Below are positions 39,053-49,400 of a stretch of DNA of 64,000 nucleotides, in pieces. The position numbers and the translations under genes are program-made. The stretch spans positions 1-64,000 of the forward strand of contig JAABRU010000005.1 of the NCBI GenBank assembly GCA_011390755.1, in the 5' to 3' direction. The stretch comes from Desulfobacteraceae bacterium (GTDB lineage: Bacteria; Desulfobacterota; Desulfobacteria; Desulfobacterales; Desulfococcaceae). The first letter of the stretch is position 1. Every line of letters begins with the position of its first letter. A model generated the notes under the pieces. The model ran no database searches and was not told the origin of the DNA. It saw only the letters and a program-made list of their open reading frames with translations.

Positions 39053-40720
39053 TTATCCCTGTCTCACCCACAGTTCCCTGCCCTGAAAGGCAATGGCCAG
39101 TTTCAGTATTTTATTCACTCCCGCGGCCTGCAGTTCCGTTGCATATTTCTTTTCCTCCATCTGCCGAACCGCTTTTTCCAGGGTCTGTTCCGGTGTCTCT
39201 TTTTTCCGCTCATTCACTTTTTTGAATTCCATGACAATTCCGTACCGGGACCGGTCACGGGGCAGGAGCATCACATCATATCTGCCCAGCCCGGACTCCC
39301 GGTTGCTGCGGATATCATATTCCCCCTCCAGCCAGACCAGAAGGCCCAGCACAAAGGCGTGATAGAATTTTTCCGGTTCCGGGCCTCCGGTATCATGCAC
39401 ACTCAGCACCCTTTCCACTGTATCGGCCAGGTAAAATTCAAATGTCTCGGCATCCCCCTGTTTCAGTGCACTGAGCATGTTTTCAATTCTGGCGGATTCC
39501 GTCTTTACCGAAAACCATCTTTTTACCATTTCCCGGTACATGACATGCACTTCCCGGTTGGGTATTTTCAGTTCCCATTTTTCATAGTCAATCTGCCTTT
39601 CCGCTTTCAGATAGCCGCTGAAGAGCAGGAAACTCCAGAGCAGATCATCCCTTTTTTCCAAATCCCTTATCACAATGCTTTCATACACGGGTTTGCAGAT
39701 GGCATGCCCTTCCAGCAGCAGCCCGATTTCCTCCCGCAGTTCCCTGCCGCCCTGTGTGGCCAGCCGGTCAATCATCCCGGTTCCGCCGGTATTGACCCAG
39801 TAGGGTTCGGGAACTTCGGGACGGGTATCCGTATAATTCAGCACAGACCAGGGGTTGTATATCACGGTTCCTCCGAAAAGATAACCGTTGTACCAGCGGG
39901 AAATACATTCATAATGATCCGGGATGGCGTAGTAATCCAGAAGGGTATCCACTTCCTCCTCCGTGAAACCGAATGATGCGGCGAACTGTCTGTCCAGAAT
40001 GCTGTAAACCCGCAGATTGTTCAGATCGGAGAACACCGATTCTTTGGCAATGCGAAGAATGCCGGTAATCACGCCTTTGAACAGGTGGGAATTGTCTTTC
40101 AGACCGCCTCCGAGGAAATTCCGCATGAAGGAGATGATTTCCCCGTAATACCCGTTTTCCAGGGCCGCATGAACCGGGGTGTCATATTCATCAATCAGAA
40201 TCACGGTCTGCGCTTCGCTGGAGCGGAAGAGAAAGGAACTCAGGTAGCGGAGTGCATCCGTGCATTCCCTCAGATTTCCCTTTCCGTCCGACATGGTGCG
40301 GAAATATTTTATTTCCGCTTCCGACAGATGCTCCGGTTTCAGCATCTGTTCATGACGGAAAAATTCATCCCGCAGAAGATGCTGTATTCCCCTGAGCATT
40401 GCATCCCATGATCTGTCTTTCAGGTCTTTGAAGGTCAGATATATTACCGGGTATTTCCCCTGATGCTGCCGGAATGTTTCTGTCCGGGAGATAAGGGTAT
40501 CCCTGAAAAGAGAACTTCTGTCTTCCTCATTTATTTCAAAAAAATACCGCAGCATACTCAGGTTCAGGGTTTTGCCGAAACGCCGGGGGCGGGGAAAAAG
40601 CAGCACTTTGGCCGATAAATTTATTACATCCTCTGCCAATAGCGTTTTATCCACATAACAGAAATTCCCTTCCCTCACTTCTTTGAAATCGGACTGACCG
40701 ATGGGTATCTGTTTTTTCAT
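39053..40720 (-). CDS. AAA-ATPase-like protein with C-terminal PD-(D/E)XK (DUF1703-type) nuclease domain
   Basis: MKKQIPIGQSDFKEVREGNFCYVDKTLLAEDVINLSAKVLLFPRPRRFGKTLNLSMLRYFFE; C-terminal YDVMLLPRDRSRYGIVMEFKKV. Confidence 0.92.
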   Translation of the reverse strand: MKKQIPIGQSDFKEVREGNFCYVDKTLLAEDVINLSAKVLLFPRPRRFGKTLNLSMLRYFFEINEEDRSSLFRDTLISRTETFRQHQGKYPVIYLTFKDLKDRSWDAMLRGIQHLLRDEFFRHEQMLKPEHLSEAEIKYFRTMSDGKGNLRECTDALRYLSSFLFRSSEAQTVILIDEYDTPVHAALENGYYGEIISFMRNFLGGGLKDNSHLFKGVITGILRIAKESVFSDLNNLRVYSILDRQFAASFGFTEEEVDTLLDYYAIPDHYECISRWYNGYLFGGTVIYNPWSVLNYTDTRPEVPEPYWVNTGGTGMIDRLATQGGRELREEIGLLLEGHAICKPVYESIVIRDLEKRDDLLWSFLLFSGYLKAERQIDYEKWELKIPNREVHVMYREMVKRWFSVKTESARIENMLSALKQGDAETFEFYLADTVERVLSVHDTGGPEPEKFYHAFVLGLLVWLEGEYDIRSNRESGLGRYDVMLLPRDRSRYGIVMEFKKVNERKKETPEQTLEKAVRQMEEKKYATELQAAGVNKILKLAIAFQGRELWVRQG

Positions 40721-40879
40721 TGTTTTTTTATCCTTTTCCGTCTCACTGTCCGAACCGCAGATTCACGCAGATTGCCGGATACCGCAGATTTTGGGATGAT
40801 ATGCCGTATATCATTTCCGGATATACGGGTTGGGCGGAAACCGGTCAGAAAACTGATATCTCCATAACTGATCTTCTGT

Positions 40880-41167
40880 ATTGAGTATTTCCGGAGGATA
40901 TCCTGAATACGCAGTCCGCACACGGATCAATTCTGTTTTTCTGAAATTATACCAGGCGGACCGGAAAAGCAAGTTTTTATCATCTTCTGCTGATTTTTCA
41001 GTATGATATTCTTTTTTTCAGAAGGTCGGTTCCCGAATTTCTGCCCAGCCCCTTTTTTGGGCTGTGCTACTCTGCCGTCAGAATGACTGAGGATTCATGA
41101 TTTGTGTCTGTAAGGGATTTTTCAGACCGGAAAGGAGCCATCATGTTTTTCATTCCCGAAGCATTGG
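40880..41167 (+). repeat. long direct repeat, copy B (upstream of AAA-ATPase-like gene)
   Basis: Matches 38658-39046 except for a ~95-bp segment present only in copy A. Confidence 0.9.
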
Positions 41168-41199
41168 GTAGCGTAGCCAAAACGAACAGAGGAAAAAAG

Positions 41200-41610
41200 A
41201 TGAATATCCGCATTTATATTTTTGAAGACAACGACCAGGTACGCCTGTGGTTGGAAGAAATCCTGGGGATGTACGGTTACAAAGTGCAGGCATTTTCCCA
41301 TCCTTCCCCGGGGATTATCCGGGAAATGAATACCCGGAAAAATCCCGGACAGACCGATATTGTCATCACGGATATGGATATGCCGGAAATGAGCGGAAGC
41401 GAACTGACACAGAAACTCATTTCCGCCGGATTTGATGAAAAGAATATTGCCATCATTTCCGGATACTGGACAGCGGAAAACACATCCGAAGCAGAAAAAG
41501 CCGGGGTGAAAATGTTCCGCAAGCCTTTTTCCATCCGGGAACTGCTGGTATGGGTGGAAGAGCGGAAATGCGGGACGGAGAATCAGTGTCTGGTGGTGGA
41601 TATATCTTAA
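41200..41610 (+). CDS. stand-alone response regulator receiver protein
   Basis: Start MNIRIYIFEDNDQVRLWLEEIL; DIVITDMDMPEMSGSEL; MFRKPFSIRELLVWV. Confidence 0.88.
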   Translation: MNIRIYIFEDNDQVRLWLEEILGMYGYKVQAFSHPSPGIIREMNTRKNPGQTDIVITDMDMPEMSGSELTQKLISAGFDEKNIAIISGYWTAENTSEAEKAGVKMFRKPFSIRELLVWVEERKCGTENQCLVVDIS

Positions 41611-41824
41611 TAAGATAAGGTCAAATTTTCATTTGAAATATAAATGAAAAATATCGTCAATATTTTTTATCATTTAAAATTAAAGTATTATACCATAAAA
41701 CACCTGTCGGACAGGACGTTTTTCCCCATTTCTGCCCAGACGGTATTTTGGGGTGTGGTAGAAGGCAGTCAAACTTGCGTTCAGGTGCAAAAACAACGTG
41801 AATCAAACAGAAAGGAGAAACAAA

Positions 41825-42019
41825 ATGGGTCTGGCATGGGATGAAACAATGGCAAAAACCATCAGTGACAAATGCACTCGCTGCGGGAAACCGGTATCAG
41901 ACAAATCAAAAGCATATCACGCCACAAAACTGTGGTGCGGGACATGTCGCATTTACTTCTGTACAGGCTGCGCTCCGAGAAAAAGATACTGTCCCCAGTG
42001 CGGAAAGGACTGTCACTGA
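41825..42019 (+). CDS. small zinc-finger protein
   Basis: 64 aa; CTRCGKPV...WCGTCRIYFCTGCAPRKRYCPQCGKDCH. Confidence 0.6.
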   Translation: MGLAWDETMAKTISDKCTRCGKPVSDKSKAYHATKLWCGTCRIYFCTGCAPRKRYCPQCGKDCH

Positions 42020-42103
42020 AAAATCAGAGCCGCGACCGTCAGGGAGCGGCTCCTGCTGATTCAATTAACGTATTTGGAAATCCCGAAAAGACGGGTTGAT
42101 AAA

Positions 42104-42210
42104 GCAGCACAGGAAAACAGATCAGCCCCAAAGGGGCGGATTGATAAAGCCCAGGGTGAAGCCCTGGGAAAAAAATTACCCCAAAATATTTCAGCCCTGA
42201 AAGGGCGTAT
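42104..42210. repeat. short palindromic intergenic repeats (agcccc-aaa-ggggcg, gcccagggtgaagccctggg, cagccctgaaagggcg)
   Basis: Three successive hairpin-forming motifs read directly. Confidence 0.6.
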
Positions 42211-42234
42211 TACTTCCAAAAACAAGGAGAAAAA

Positions 42235-42756
42235 ATGAAAAAGACTGTTTCAGTTATTGTAATGGCAATATCTGTTTTTGCTCTTTCTTCCGGTGCATGG
42301 GCAGTGACAGACAAAATGAGAGAAACAGCAAACAAGGCAACAGACTGTTTTGACCGGCAGGATTATGACTGTGCCAGAAAAGGTTATGAATCCCTGTTGA
42401 AAATGAAAATGGGCAAAGAGCAGACGATTTCAGTCAAAAAAATGCTGCGAAGCACTTATTTTGATCTGGTGAAAAAGGATACGGAAAACGAACGCTACCC
42501 AAAGTCTGTTGAAACATACTGCATCAAAGGTATCCGGATGGGAGATGAACTGAAAATGGATTACGATGAGGAGGATGTGGCATTTCATGTATGGCTTACC
42601 CTCTATTATTTCCACAATGGCAAAAAAGCTGAAACCCAAAAATATATCGGCAAACTCAAAACAATGAAGGACAGTATAAAAGGAGGCTCAGCAGTGGATG
42701 AAGCCAAAAGAAACTGGATTGGTCAGGTGGTTTCGGCACTGGAAAGCCGGATATGA
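42235..42756 (+). CDS. secreted hypothetical protein (TPR-like)
   Basis: 173 aa, signal peptide; ANKATDCFDRQDYDCARKGYESLLKM. Confidence 0.55.
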   Translation: MKKTVSVIVMAISVFALSSGAWAVTDKMRETANKATDCFDRQDYDCARKGYESLLKMKMGKEQTISVKKMLRSTYFDLVKKDTENERYPKSVETYCIKGIRMGDELKMDYDEEDVAFHVWLTLYYFHNGKKAETQKYIGKLKTMKDSIKGGSAVDEAKRNWIGQVVSALESRI

Positions 42757-42822
42757 TTCAGGACATTCAGATGTTCTGAATCTGTTATGGATAATAATCA
42801 GTCATAAAAAAGGGAGGTTAAA

Positions 42823-43047
42823 ATGGTCAGTGTTCAGGTTGTCAGGCAAAGTTCCGGGAAACCGGCTGAAGGAAAGAAAGTGATGCTCAGTTTTGACGGA
42901 CTTTCACGGGGCGTAACCGGTCATGAATACACCAACCGGAACGGAGAAGCCCATTTTGACGCGAATCCGGGAAGCGGAAAGGTAATTGTGGACGGGAGTA
43001 CGGTTTATAATGGCAGGATTGCGGGGAGGGTTGTTGTTTATGTGTAA
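42823..43047 (+). CDS. small carboxypeptidase-regulatory/Ig-like beta-sandwich protein
   Basis: 74 aa; VQVVRQSSGKPAEGKKVMLSFDGLSRGVTGHEYTNRNGEAHFDANPGSGKVIVDG. Confidence 0.55.
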   Translation: MVSVQVVRQSSGKPAEGKKVMLSFDGLSRGVTGHEYTNRNGEAHFDANPGSGKVIVDGSTVYNGRIAGRVVVYV

Positions 43048-43063
43048 TTTCGGAGGTGAAAAT

Positions 43064-43432
43064 ATGATGAAAAAAATGGTGATGTTTCTTTTTGCAGTGA
43101 TTCTGTTCCCCTGTATCTGTAATGCAGGATGTATCAATAAAAAATATTGCTCTGATTGTAATATGGAGTCCGTCTGCAAGGATTGTTTTTATGAAGGAGC
43201 AGTTGTTTATGAAGCAGAAGAGGTCACAGGTTTTGAACGGACGATAAGCGGAGGTTTTTCCGGTATGCTTTTTGAAATTGCAGGACAGGCTGTCGGAGTA
43301 CCAAAGTACAGATGGCACAAAGTGAAGATATTATCCATCAGGCAGGACGGCAGTGGTGAGGTTAAGGTCAAAAGAATGAAATATGATAAGGTGCGATGGG
43401 TAGATATTTCTGACCTTGACTGTACGGATTGA
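43064..43432 (+). CDS. secreted Cys-rich hypothetical protein
   Basis: Signal peptide MMKKMVMFLFAVILFPCICNAG; C-rich CINKKYCSDCNMESVCKDC. Confidence 0.5.
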   Translation: MMKKMVMFLFAVILFPCICNAGCINKKYCSDCNMESVCKDCFYEGAVVYEAEEVTGFERTISGGFSGMLFEIAGQAVGVPKYRWHKVKILSIRQDGSGEVKVKRMKYDKVRWVDISDLDCTD

Positions 43433-43500
43433 ATGATTGGCAGCAAGAGTTATTCCTGCTGCTGAACAGCCATTAAAGACCGTCAAAACAGAATCGGAGT

Positions 43501-43821
43501 TTGAAGATGAGATTTTGGATTATTTTAATAGTTTTAAGCATTCCGGCATTACTGGCGCATATTCACCTTAACAATGTCAATTCCTTTCATGCTGCCATGT
43601 TTCTGCTTGTCGGGCTGATCGGGTTGATTGTTTCGGAGAAACTTGTCGGCCATCACAGGGAGAAAAGTTTTGATTACCTGGATCGGAGGGAAAATCTGCT
43701 CTACCGGATCACCAGATTTCAGTCACGCATGGTATTCGCTCCCATCCGTTTTGTGTGCATTGTCTTTGTATTCATTTATATTTCAGGCGGATATTTTTTG
43801 ATTTTGACAAGAGGGTTTTAG
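43501..43821 (+). CDS. hypothetical membrane protein
   Basis: 106 aa, three hydrophobic segments. Confidence 0.5.
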   Translation: MKMRFWIILIVLSIPALLAHIHLNNVNSFHAAMFLLVGLIGLIVSEKLVGHHREKSFDYLDRRENLLYRITRFQSRMVFAPIRFVCIVFVFIYISGGYFLILTRGF

Positions 43822-43864
43822 CAGGAACGATAGTTGTTATGAAACTTTTCAATAGGAGGTTGCT

Positions 43865-46447
43865 ATGAGATGTTTATTTAAATTTTATATTATATCAAAA
43901 TATTATCTTGTCGGTGCATTATTCTGCGTAATTTTTATGGGGGGTAATGCTCAGGCACAAATTGAGAATGGTTGTATGCAGTTTGATTCTCATCAGACGT
44001 TAGAGGATGGAAACTATGTACCTGTTGGGGTCAGCCTGAAAAAAGAATGGAATATTACAAATAATTGTGGCGAAGAAGTCAATGCCAATGATGTAAAACT
44101 TCAGATTGAATCTTTTACATACGGTCCAAACCTTGAACTTAACCAAGAATCTCCACATGAAATTCTTTTGGAATATTCATCTCTGGAACAATGTAAGTTT
44201 ACACCGGTAACAGATAATAAATACATTGTCAGCACAATAATTCACTTTAGTCAATTACCTCCGGATAGCACGGACAATATCGAAAGGGTAAAATTAACAT
44301 TCACTCTGGTTGCCGGAGAAGTGACTGTTTCCACATTGTCTACTGATCTTTATCTCGTAAATATACCGGAAGAAGCTGATGTTTTCGATCTTCCGATAGG
44401 TAATAGAGGATATGTTGGTCAGGCTTGGGTTCCATACCGTGAATCTTTTGGAGTGAGAGATAGTTATTCTTTAAATCAATTTGCTAATATTAATATTGTA
44501 AATGATGAAGAAACAGAATTAAAAAATCCATATATTAGAGATGGTAATCCCAATACAGGGGAAAGATGGTATAACCGCCAAGATGTATGCAGCCGAAACT
44601 GGTATGATGGTTATCATCAAGGTGAGGACTGGAATTATCTTCCAAATGACGTTGGGCAAGAAGTGTATGCAGCTGCAAATGGTGTGATCATTAAAAATGT
44701 AGTAAATAAGGGCATGTATGATGGACAACCTTATGAATATGGTCAATATATTGTCGTGATGCATAAACTGTCTCGACCTATTAAAATTTATCCCTATGGA
44801 GAACAAACTTTTTCATATGTATTTTCCGGCTATACTCATTTGAACAATGATTTGTATACTACTCCAGAATTTCTTGATGTTGTTAGAGGTAGAAACGTTG
44901 AAAGAGGAATGATATTAGGTAAATTAGATGGTGTTTTTGTTGTACCGAATAATGGTTCTATGGGGCCTCATTTGCACTTTGAGATGATGACAACACATCA
45001 AGAAAAATATAAATATGGTAATTCTGTATATCCATTGGGAACCGGAGAAAATTCATATCTCATGAATTTTGCTGAATTAAAAAAGTTTGGAATTTTCGAT
45101 CCCTCAGATTTCATAAATGCAACTCATAATTTCAAAGATAACGTAACATATGAAAATGATGTTCAGTTACCTGATTATCCATATTACGGCTATCCGCAAA
45201 CTTCTTTTTCCAAGCACCAGGTTTTATTATCACCAGTAGCCGGGTTTGCAAATCCTGTAAAAATTTCCGCTGTAAGTGATATAACTCTGGGACAGGATGA
45301 TGAGTTTGTTATTCTGGCTGATAATATTAACAACAGTAATAACAATGTCTTTTATCCTCTTGGTAAATATGGTCAAAATTTTGACCGATTGGATGGTATG
45401 AGTGTATTTGTGCCGTCTTTAAAAGATATATGTAAGGATGGTACAGAGACTTGTGAACAGAATGATTTAATATCTCCCGCAATGAATAAAGTTATATACA
45501 AGATATGTAAAACCTCATTAGATAACTCAGGAAACCTGATTCCCTATCCTGATGAATGTGTAATTTTGACATTGGAATTTGATGAAACTTTGACAACACA
45601 AGGTAATATAGCCCAAAACACACCATTATTGCATGATTCAAATGCTGCTGATGGTTTTTCTCAGAAGGGAAATGGAAAGGCAACCTTTTTGTTTAAAAAC
45701 ATTATTGGTGGAAATTACCAATTCCAAAATGGTGAATTTTATTCAATTGTTGCCAGCAGATCAGTTAATGATGATGAGAACGGTGTTGCTTTGGGTAAAA
45801 TCAGAGTTTTCGGAAATTTCATTAGAGAAGTTGCGATTTTACCCTTTCCCGATATCTGGTATTCCGATTATCAGACGGAAATTATCAACCTGTATGCACT
45901 TGGAATAGTAAAAGGAAACGATAATACAGGAACATTTACACCTGAAAAACTTGTAAACAGGGCAGAGTTTGCAAAAATGCTGGTTTTAACCGCCAGATAT
46001 GCAAAATACGGGCATCTATATACACAAATTGAACCTATATCGGAAAGAGAAAATGTAAACAACATTTTTCCTGATGTTGAAACTGATTCCTGGTATGAAG
46101 AGTTTGTTGACGAGGCATATAAAGCAGATCTGATAGACGGTTATGATAACGGATATTTTGGTCCTACGAATAACATCCTGCGTTGTGAAGGCATGAAGAT
46201 GGTTGTGGATACATTTCATTTGTTTGAAGATGATGTTTTAGCCTACAACCTCCCGCAGGATTTTTTTGGAAAATATCAGGATATGAACACATCTGAATGG
46301 TTCACGAAATATGTAGCCAGATGTGATGAAATCGGAATTATTGAAGAATACAGTTCAAACAGCAACTTGTTTGAACCCGGCAGACCGATGCGGAAAGATG
46401 AAGCTGCTGCTTTGATATACAGAGCATATCTGAAATATAACCAATAG
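43865..46447 (+). CDS. secreted M23-family peptidase with C-terminal S-layer homology (SLH) repeats
   Basis: M23: HQGEDWNYLPNDVGQEVYAAANGVI...GPHLHFEMM; SLH: FPDIWYSDYQTEIINLYALGIVKGND.TGTFTPEKLVNRAEFAKMLV plus two further repeats. Confidence 0.85.
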   Translation: MRCLFKFYIISKYYLVGALFCVIFMGGNAQAQIENGCMQFDSHQTLEDGNYVPVGVSLKKEWNITNNCGEEVNANDVKLQIESFTYGPNLELNQESPHEILLEYSSLEQCKFTPVTDNKYIVSTIIHFSQLPPDSTDNIERVKLTFTLVAGEVTVSTLSTDLYLVNIPEEADVFDLPIGNRGYVGQAWVPYRESFGVRDSYSLNQFANINIVNDEETELKNPYIRDGNPNTGERWYNRQDVCSRNWYDGYHQGEDWNYLPNDVGQEVYAAANGVIIKNVVNKGMYDGQPYEYGQYIVVMHKLSRPIKIYPYGEQTFSYVFSGYTHLNNDLYTTPEFLDVVRGRNVERGMILGKLDGVFVVPNNGSMGPHLHFEMMTTHQEKYKYGNSVYPLGTGENSYLMNFAELKKFGIFDPSDFINATHNFKDNVTYENDVQLPDYPYYGYPQTSFSKHQVLLSPVAGFANPVKISAVSDITLGQDDEFVILADNINNSNNNVFYPLGKYGQNFDRLDGMSVFVPSLKDICKDGTETCEQNDLISPAMNKVIYKICKTSLDNSGNLIPYPDECVILTLEFDETLTTQGNIAQNTPLLHDSNAADGFSQKGNGKATFLFKNIIGGNYQFQNGEFYSIVASRSVNDDENGVALGKIRVFGNFIREVAILPFPDIWYSDYQTEIINLYALGIVKGNDNTGTFTPEKLVNRAEFAKMLVLTARYAKYGHLYTQIEPISERENVNNIFPDVETDSWYEEFVDEAYKADLIDGYDNGYFGPTNNILRCEGMKMVVDTFHLFEDDVLAYNLPQDFFGKYQDMNTSEWFTKYVARCDEIGIIEEYSSNSNLFEPGRPMRKDEAAALIYRAYLKYNQ

Positions 46448-46463
46448 CAAAAAGGAGGGGTTT

Positions 46464-49400
46464 ATGAATATCAGAAATGTGGGATTCAAATTGTACATTA
46501 TATTGACCTGTTTACTTATCGTTAACGCAACTTCACAGGAAAGTATTGCCGCCAGAATCGGCAATAACTACGAACAGCAGATGCCCATTGAAGGCGTTAC
46601 GCTGCCTACAGTCAGTATCGAACCTCATCCCGGAGTTAATCCCGGTGAAACCCTTGATGTGGCTGTCAGTGAAGTAAATGTAGATACCGCAAACGGCGGA
46701 AAACCGTTTTACTACTGGTACGCGGACAAAGGCTCCTTTGCAATACATCCGAGTTATCCGGATTACAGTATGGTCAAATATACCGCCCCGGATACCTCCG
46801 GCATTGTCAATATTTCTGTACGGGTTGGGGATACACTGGGATATGTTGCCAAAGACACCATCACAATCACTGTAGGCAAAGGCACCACAGTTGACCCCGG
46901 CGATCTCACTCCCCCGGTCAACGAAGAATGCACCTACACGGTTTCATATCCCAACTGGCAGCAGGTTTATCACACCGAATACCTGCTGACAGCCGAAAGA
47001 ACCGCCAATTACAAACCCACCGGACATTTCCGGGTACAGCCCGTATTTGATGACATGCTTTGGGATTACAGCGGTCAGGTGCAGGTAATCATCAACGGAT
47101 CAGCGGTAACTTTATATGAAGACCCAAACCTTCAGACAGAACACGGACACAATTTCGGATACCATCCCGGAGGACAGGGCTTTGAATTCTGGTTTGATGC
47201 GGATTTTTCCAGCCATAAAAGCATCACCCTTCATCACAGTGAGGATTCACAATCTGACGGATGGGATACAGTCTGGATGATGAAAGCTGATTGCCCGACC
47301 GATCCGCCGGTTCAGGGTGATCCGGATCTGCAGATTGATGCTTATGAAGTCAAACCATCCTATGCGGAAGCCGGTCAGGAAGTTCAGTTCAGAGTCCGGG
47401 TCCGCAATATCGGAGACGGAACTTCCGGCCCCTGCAAAATCGGCTACTATCTTGCGGATAACGGAAATTTCACCGAACTCTATGAAGATTATATCGGTTC
47501 CCTGAACCCCGGCATGACCTCCATCCGGGAACCTTTTATCAGGCTGCCCGCCAACCTCGGCAATGGGCAGTATGAAATTGCATTCAAGGCAGATGACGGA
47601 AACAAAGTTCCGGAAATCAATGAAAACAATAATGACAGATTTGCCACACTGATTATCGGAACCGGTGCATCCGAAGCCGACCTGATTGTGGACAGCTATA
47701 CATTCAGTGCGGACAGTGTTGTACCGGGTGAGAGTGTCACTATGGGAGCCAGTGTGAAAAATATCGGCGGTTCAGGCACATCTGCGGCTTCCCGCATCGG
47801 GTATTTCCTGTCGGAAGATCCCTATTATGATGCCTCGGATATTCTGCTGGGTACGAATTATTTCGGTTTTCTTCTTCCGGGCGCAGGAACCGAAATCTTT
47901 AACCGCACCTTTATCCTTCCCGGCACACTGAAAACGGGTCAGACCTATTATATCCTGTTTTATGCGGATTATGAGGATAAAGTGGTGGAAGAAGATGAAA
48001 GCCCCAACAACAATATTGCAGCCAGGTCAATAACAGTTTCCTATTCCGAAGAAATGACCGTATTTCAGCCGGAGGGAAACAGTGAATGGGGGCATGACAG
48101 AACTTATGACATCATCTGGACCAGCAATCTGGGCGGAACGGTGAAAATCGAGCTGTATAAAAGCATCAGCCCCCTGATGACCATTGCAGCAGCCGCAGCG
48201 AACAGCGGGACTTATCAATGGACAGTGCCTTCGGAGCTTCAGGTGTTGCCGGATACGGAAAAACAGTATTGGATCAAGATTACCGCCAATGCCGATTCTT
48301 CTGTATCCGATGACAGTGAGCGTTTCCGGGTTGTCTATTCCGATTCTCTCACTGTTCTCTCCCCCAAAGCCGGGGAGGAATGGGGATATGGAACCAGCCG
48401 GAACATCCGTTGGAACAGTACCTTTGACGGAAAAGTGGAAATTCAGCTTTACAAAGACGGAAAATATTTTCAGACCGTGGACAATGCGGAAACTTCCAGA
48501 GTGCGTGACTGCGATTATATCTGGCTGGTGCCTTCGGATATTCCCCAGGGGATCAGCTATCAGATCCGCATTGTAAACGCCGGTGATGAGCAGACAGCCG
48601 GGATTTCTCCGGAATTTTCCATTGCTGCAATTCCGCCGGAAGAGATTTCTGTTACCGTTCCGGATACGGAAATCACGGAAACGGATACACCTGTGAGCAT
48701 CTCTGTTCTGCTGAATGACAATCCCCCGATTGGTGAAAAACTTTATGTGGATGCGGTAACACAGGCGCAGAACGGTTCGGTTGTCATCAACGGGGATTTC
48801 CGGACAGTTACCTACACACCGAATCCCGGATTTTCCGGAGAGGATTCTTTCACCTATACCTGCAATACCTTCAAAGAAGGGGCTTCAATCGCGCAGGTTT
48901 TTGTTACGGTGGTCAATTCTTCGGGCAGTTCATGGCTCAATCACACGTCTGACAGCATGAACAGCATTGCAACAGACAATACGGGCAATGTTTTTGTCAC
49001 AGATGGCGGAAACATTGAAAAATACAATGCCTCCGGTGAATTGCAGTGGACACGGAAAATTGAAGGGGCATACAGTTACAGTCATGATTCCCTTGCAACG
49101 GATAATGCAGGCAATGTTTATATTGTCGGTTCCTGGTCTTCCGATTCCCCGCTTGTTTTTTATACGGACAATGTTTCTGTAAATACAGTCAATGCTTCCA
49201 ATACAGGCGGTGAACTCTTTATCGCAAAATATGATTCCGCAGGAACTCTGCTCTGGGCGCAGGCATCACAGGGGGCATATGATGACTTCGCTTCTGCCAT
49301 TGCTGTGGATGCAAATGCAGGCTCTTTCTATATCTCCGGACAGTTTGACGGAGAAATTACTCTGGGTTCCGGTGCTTATGCTTCCACACTCATAGCAGAA

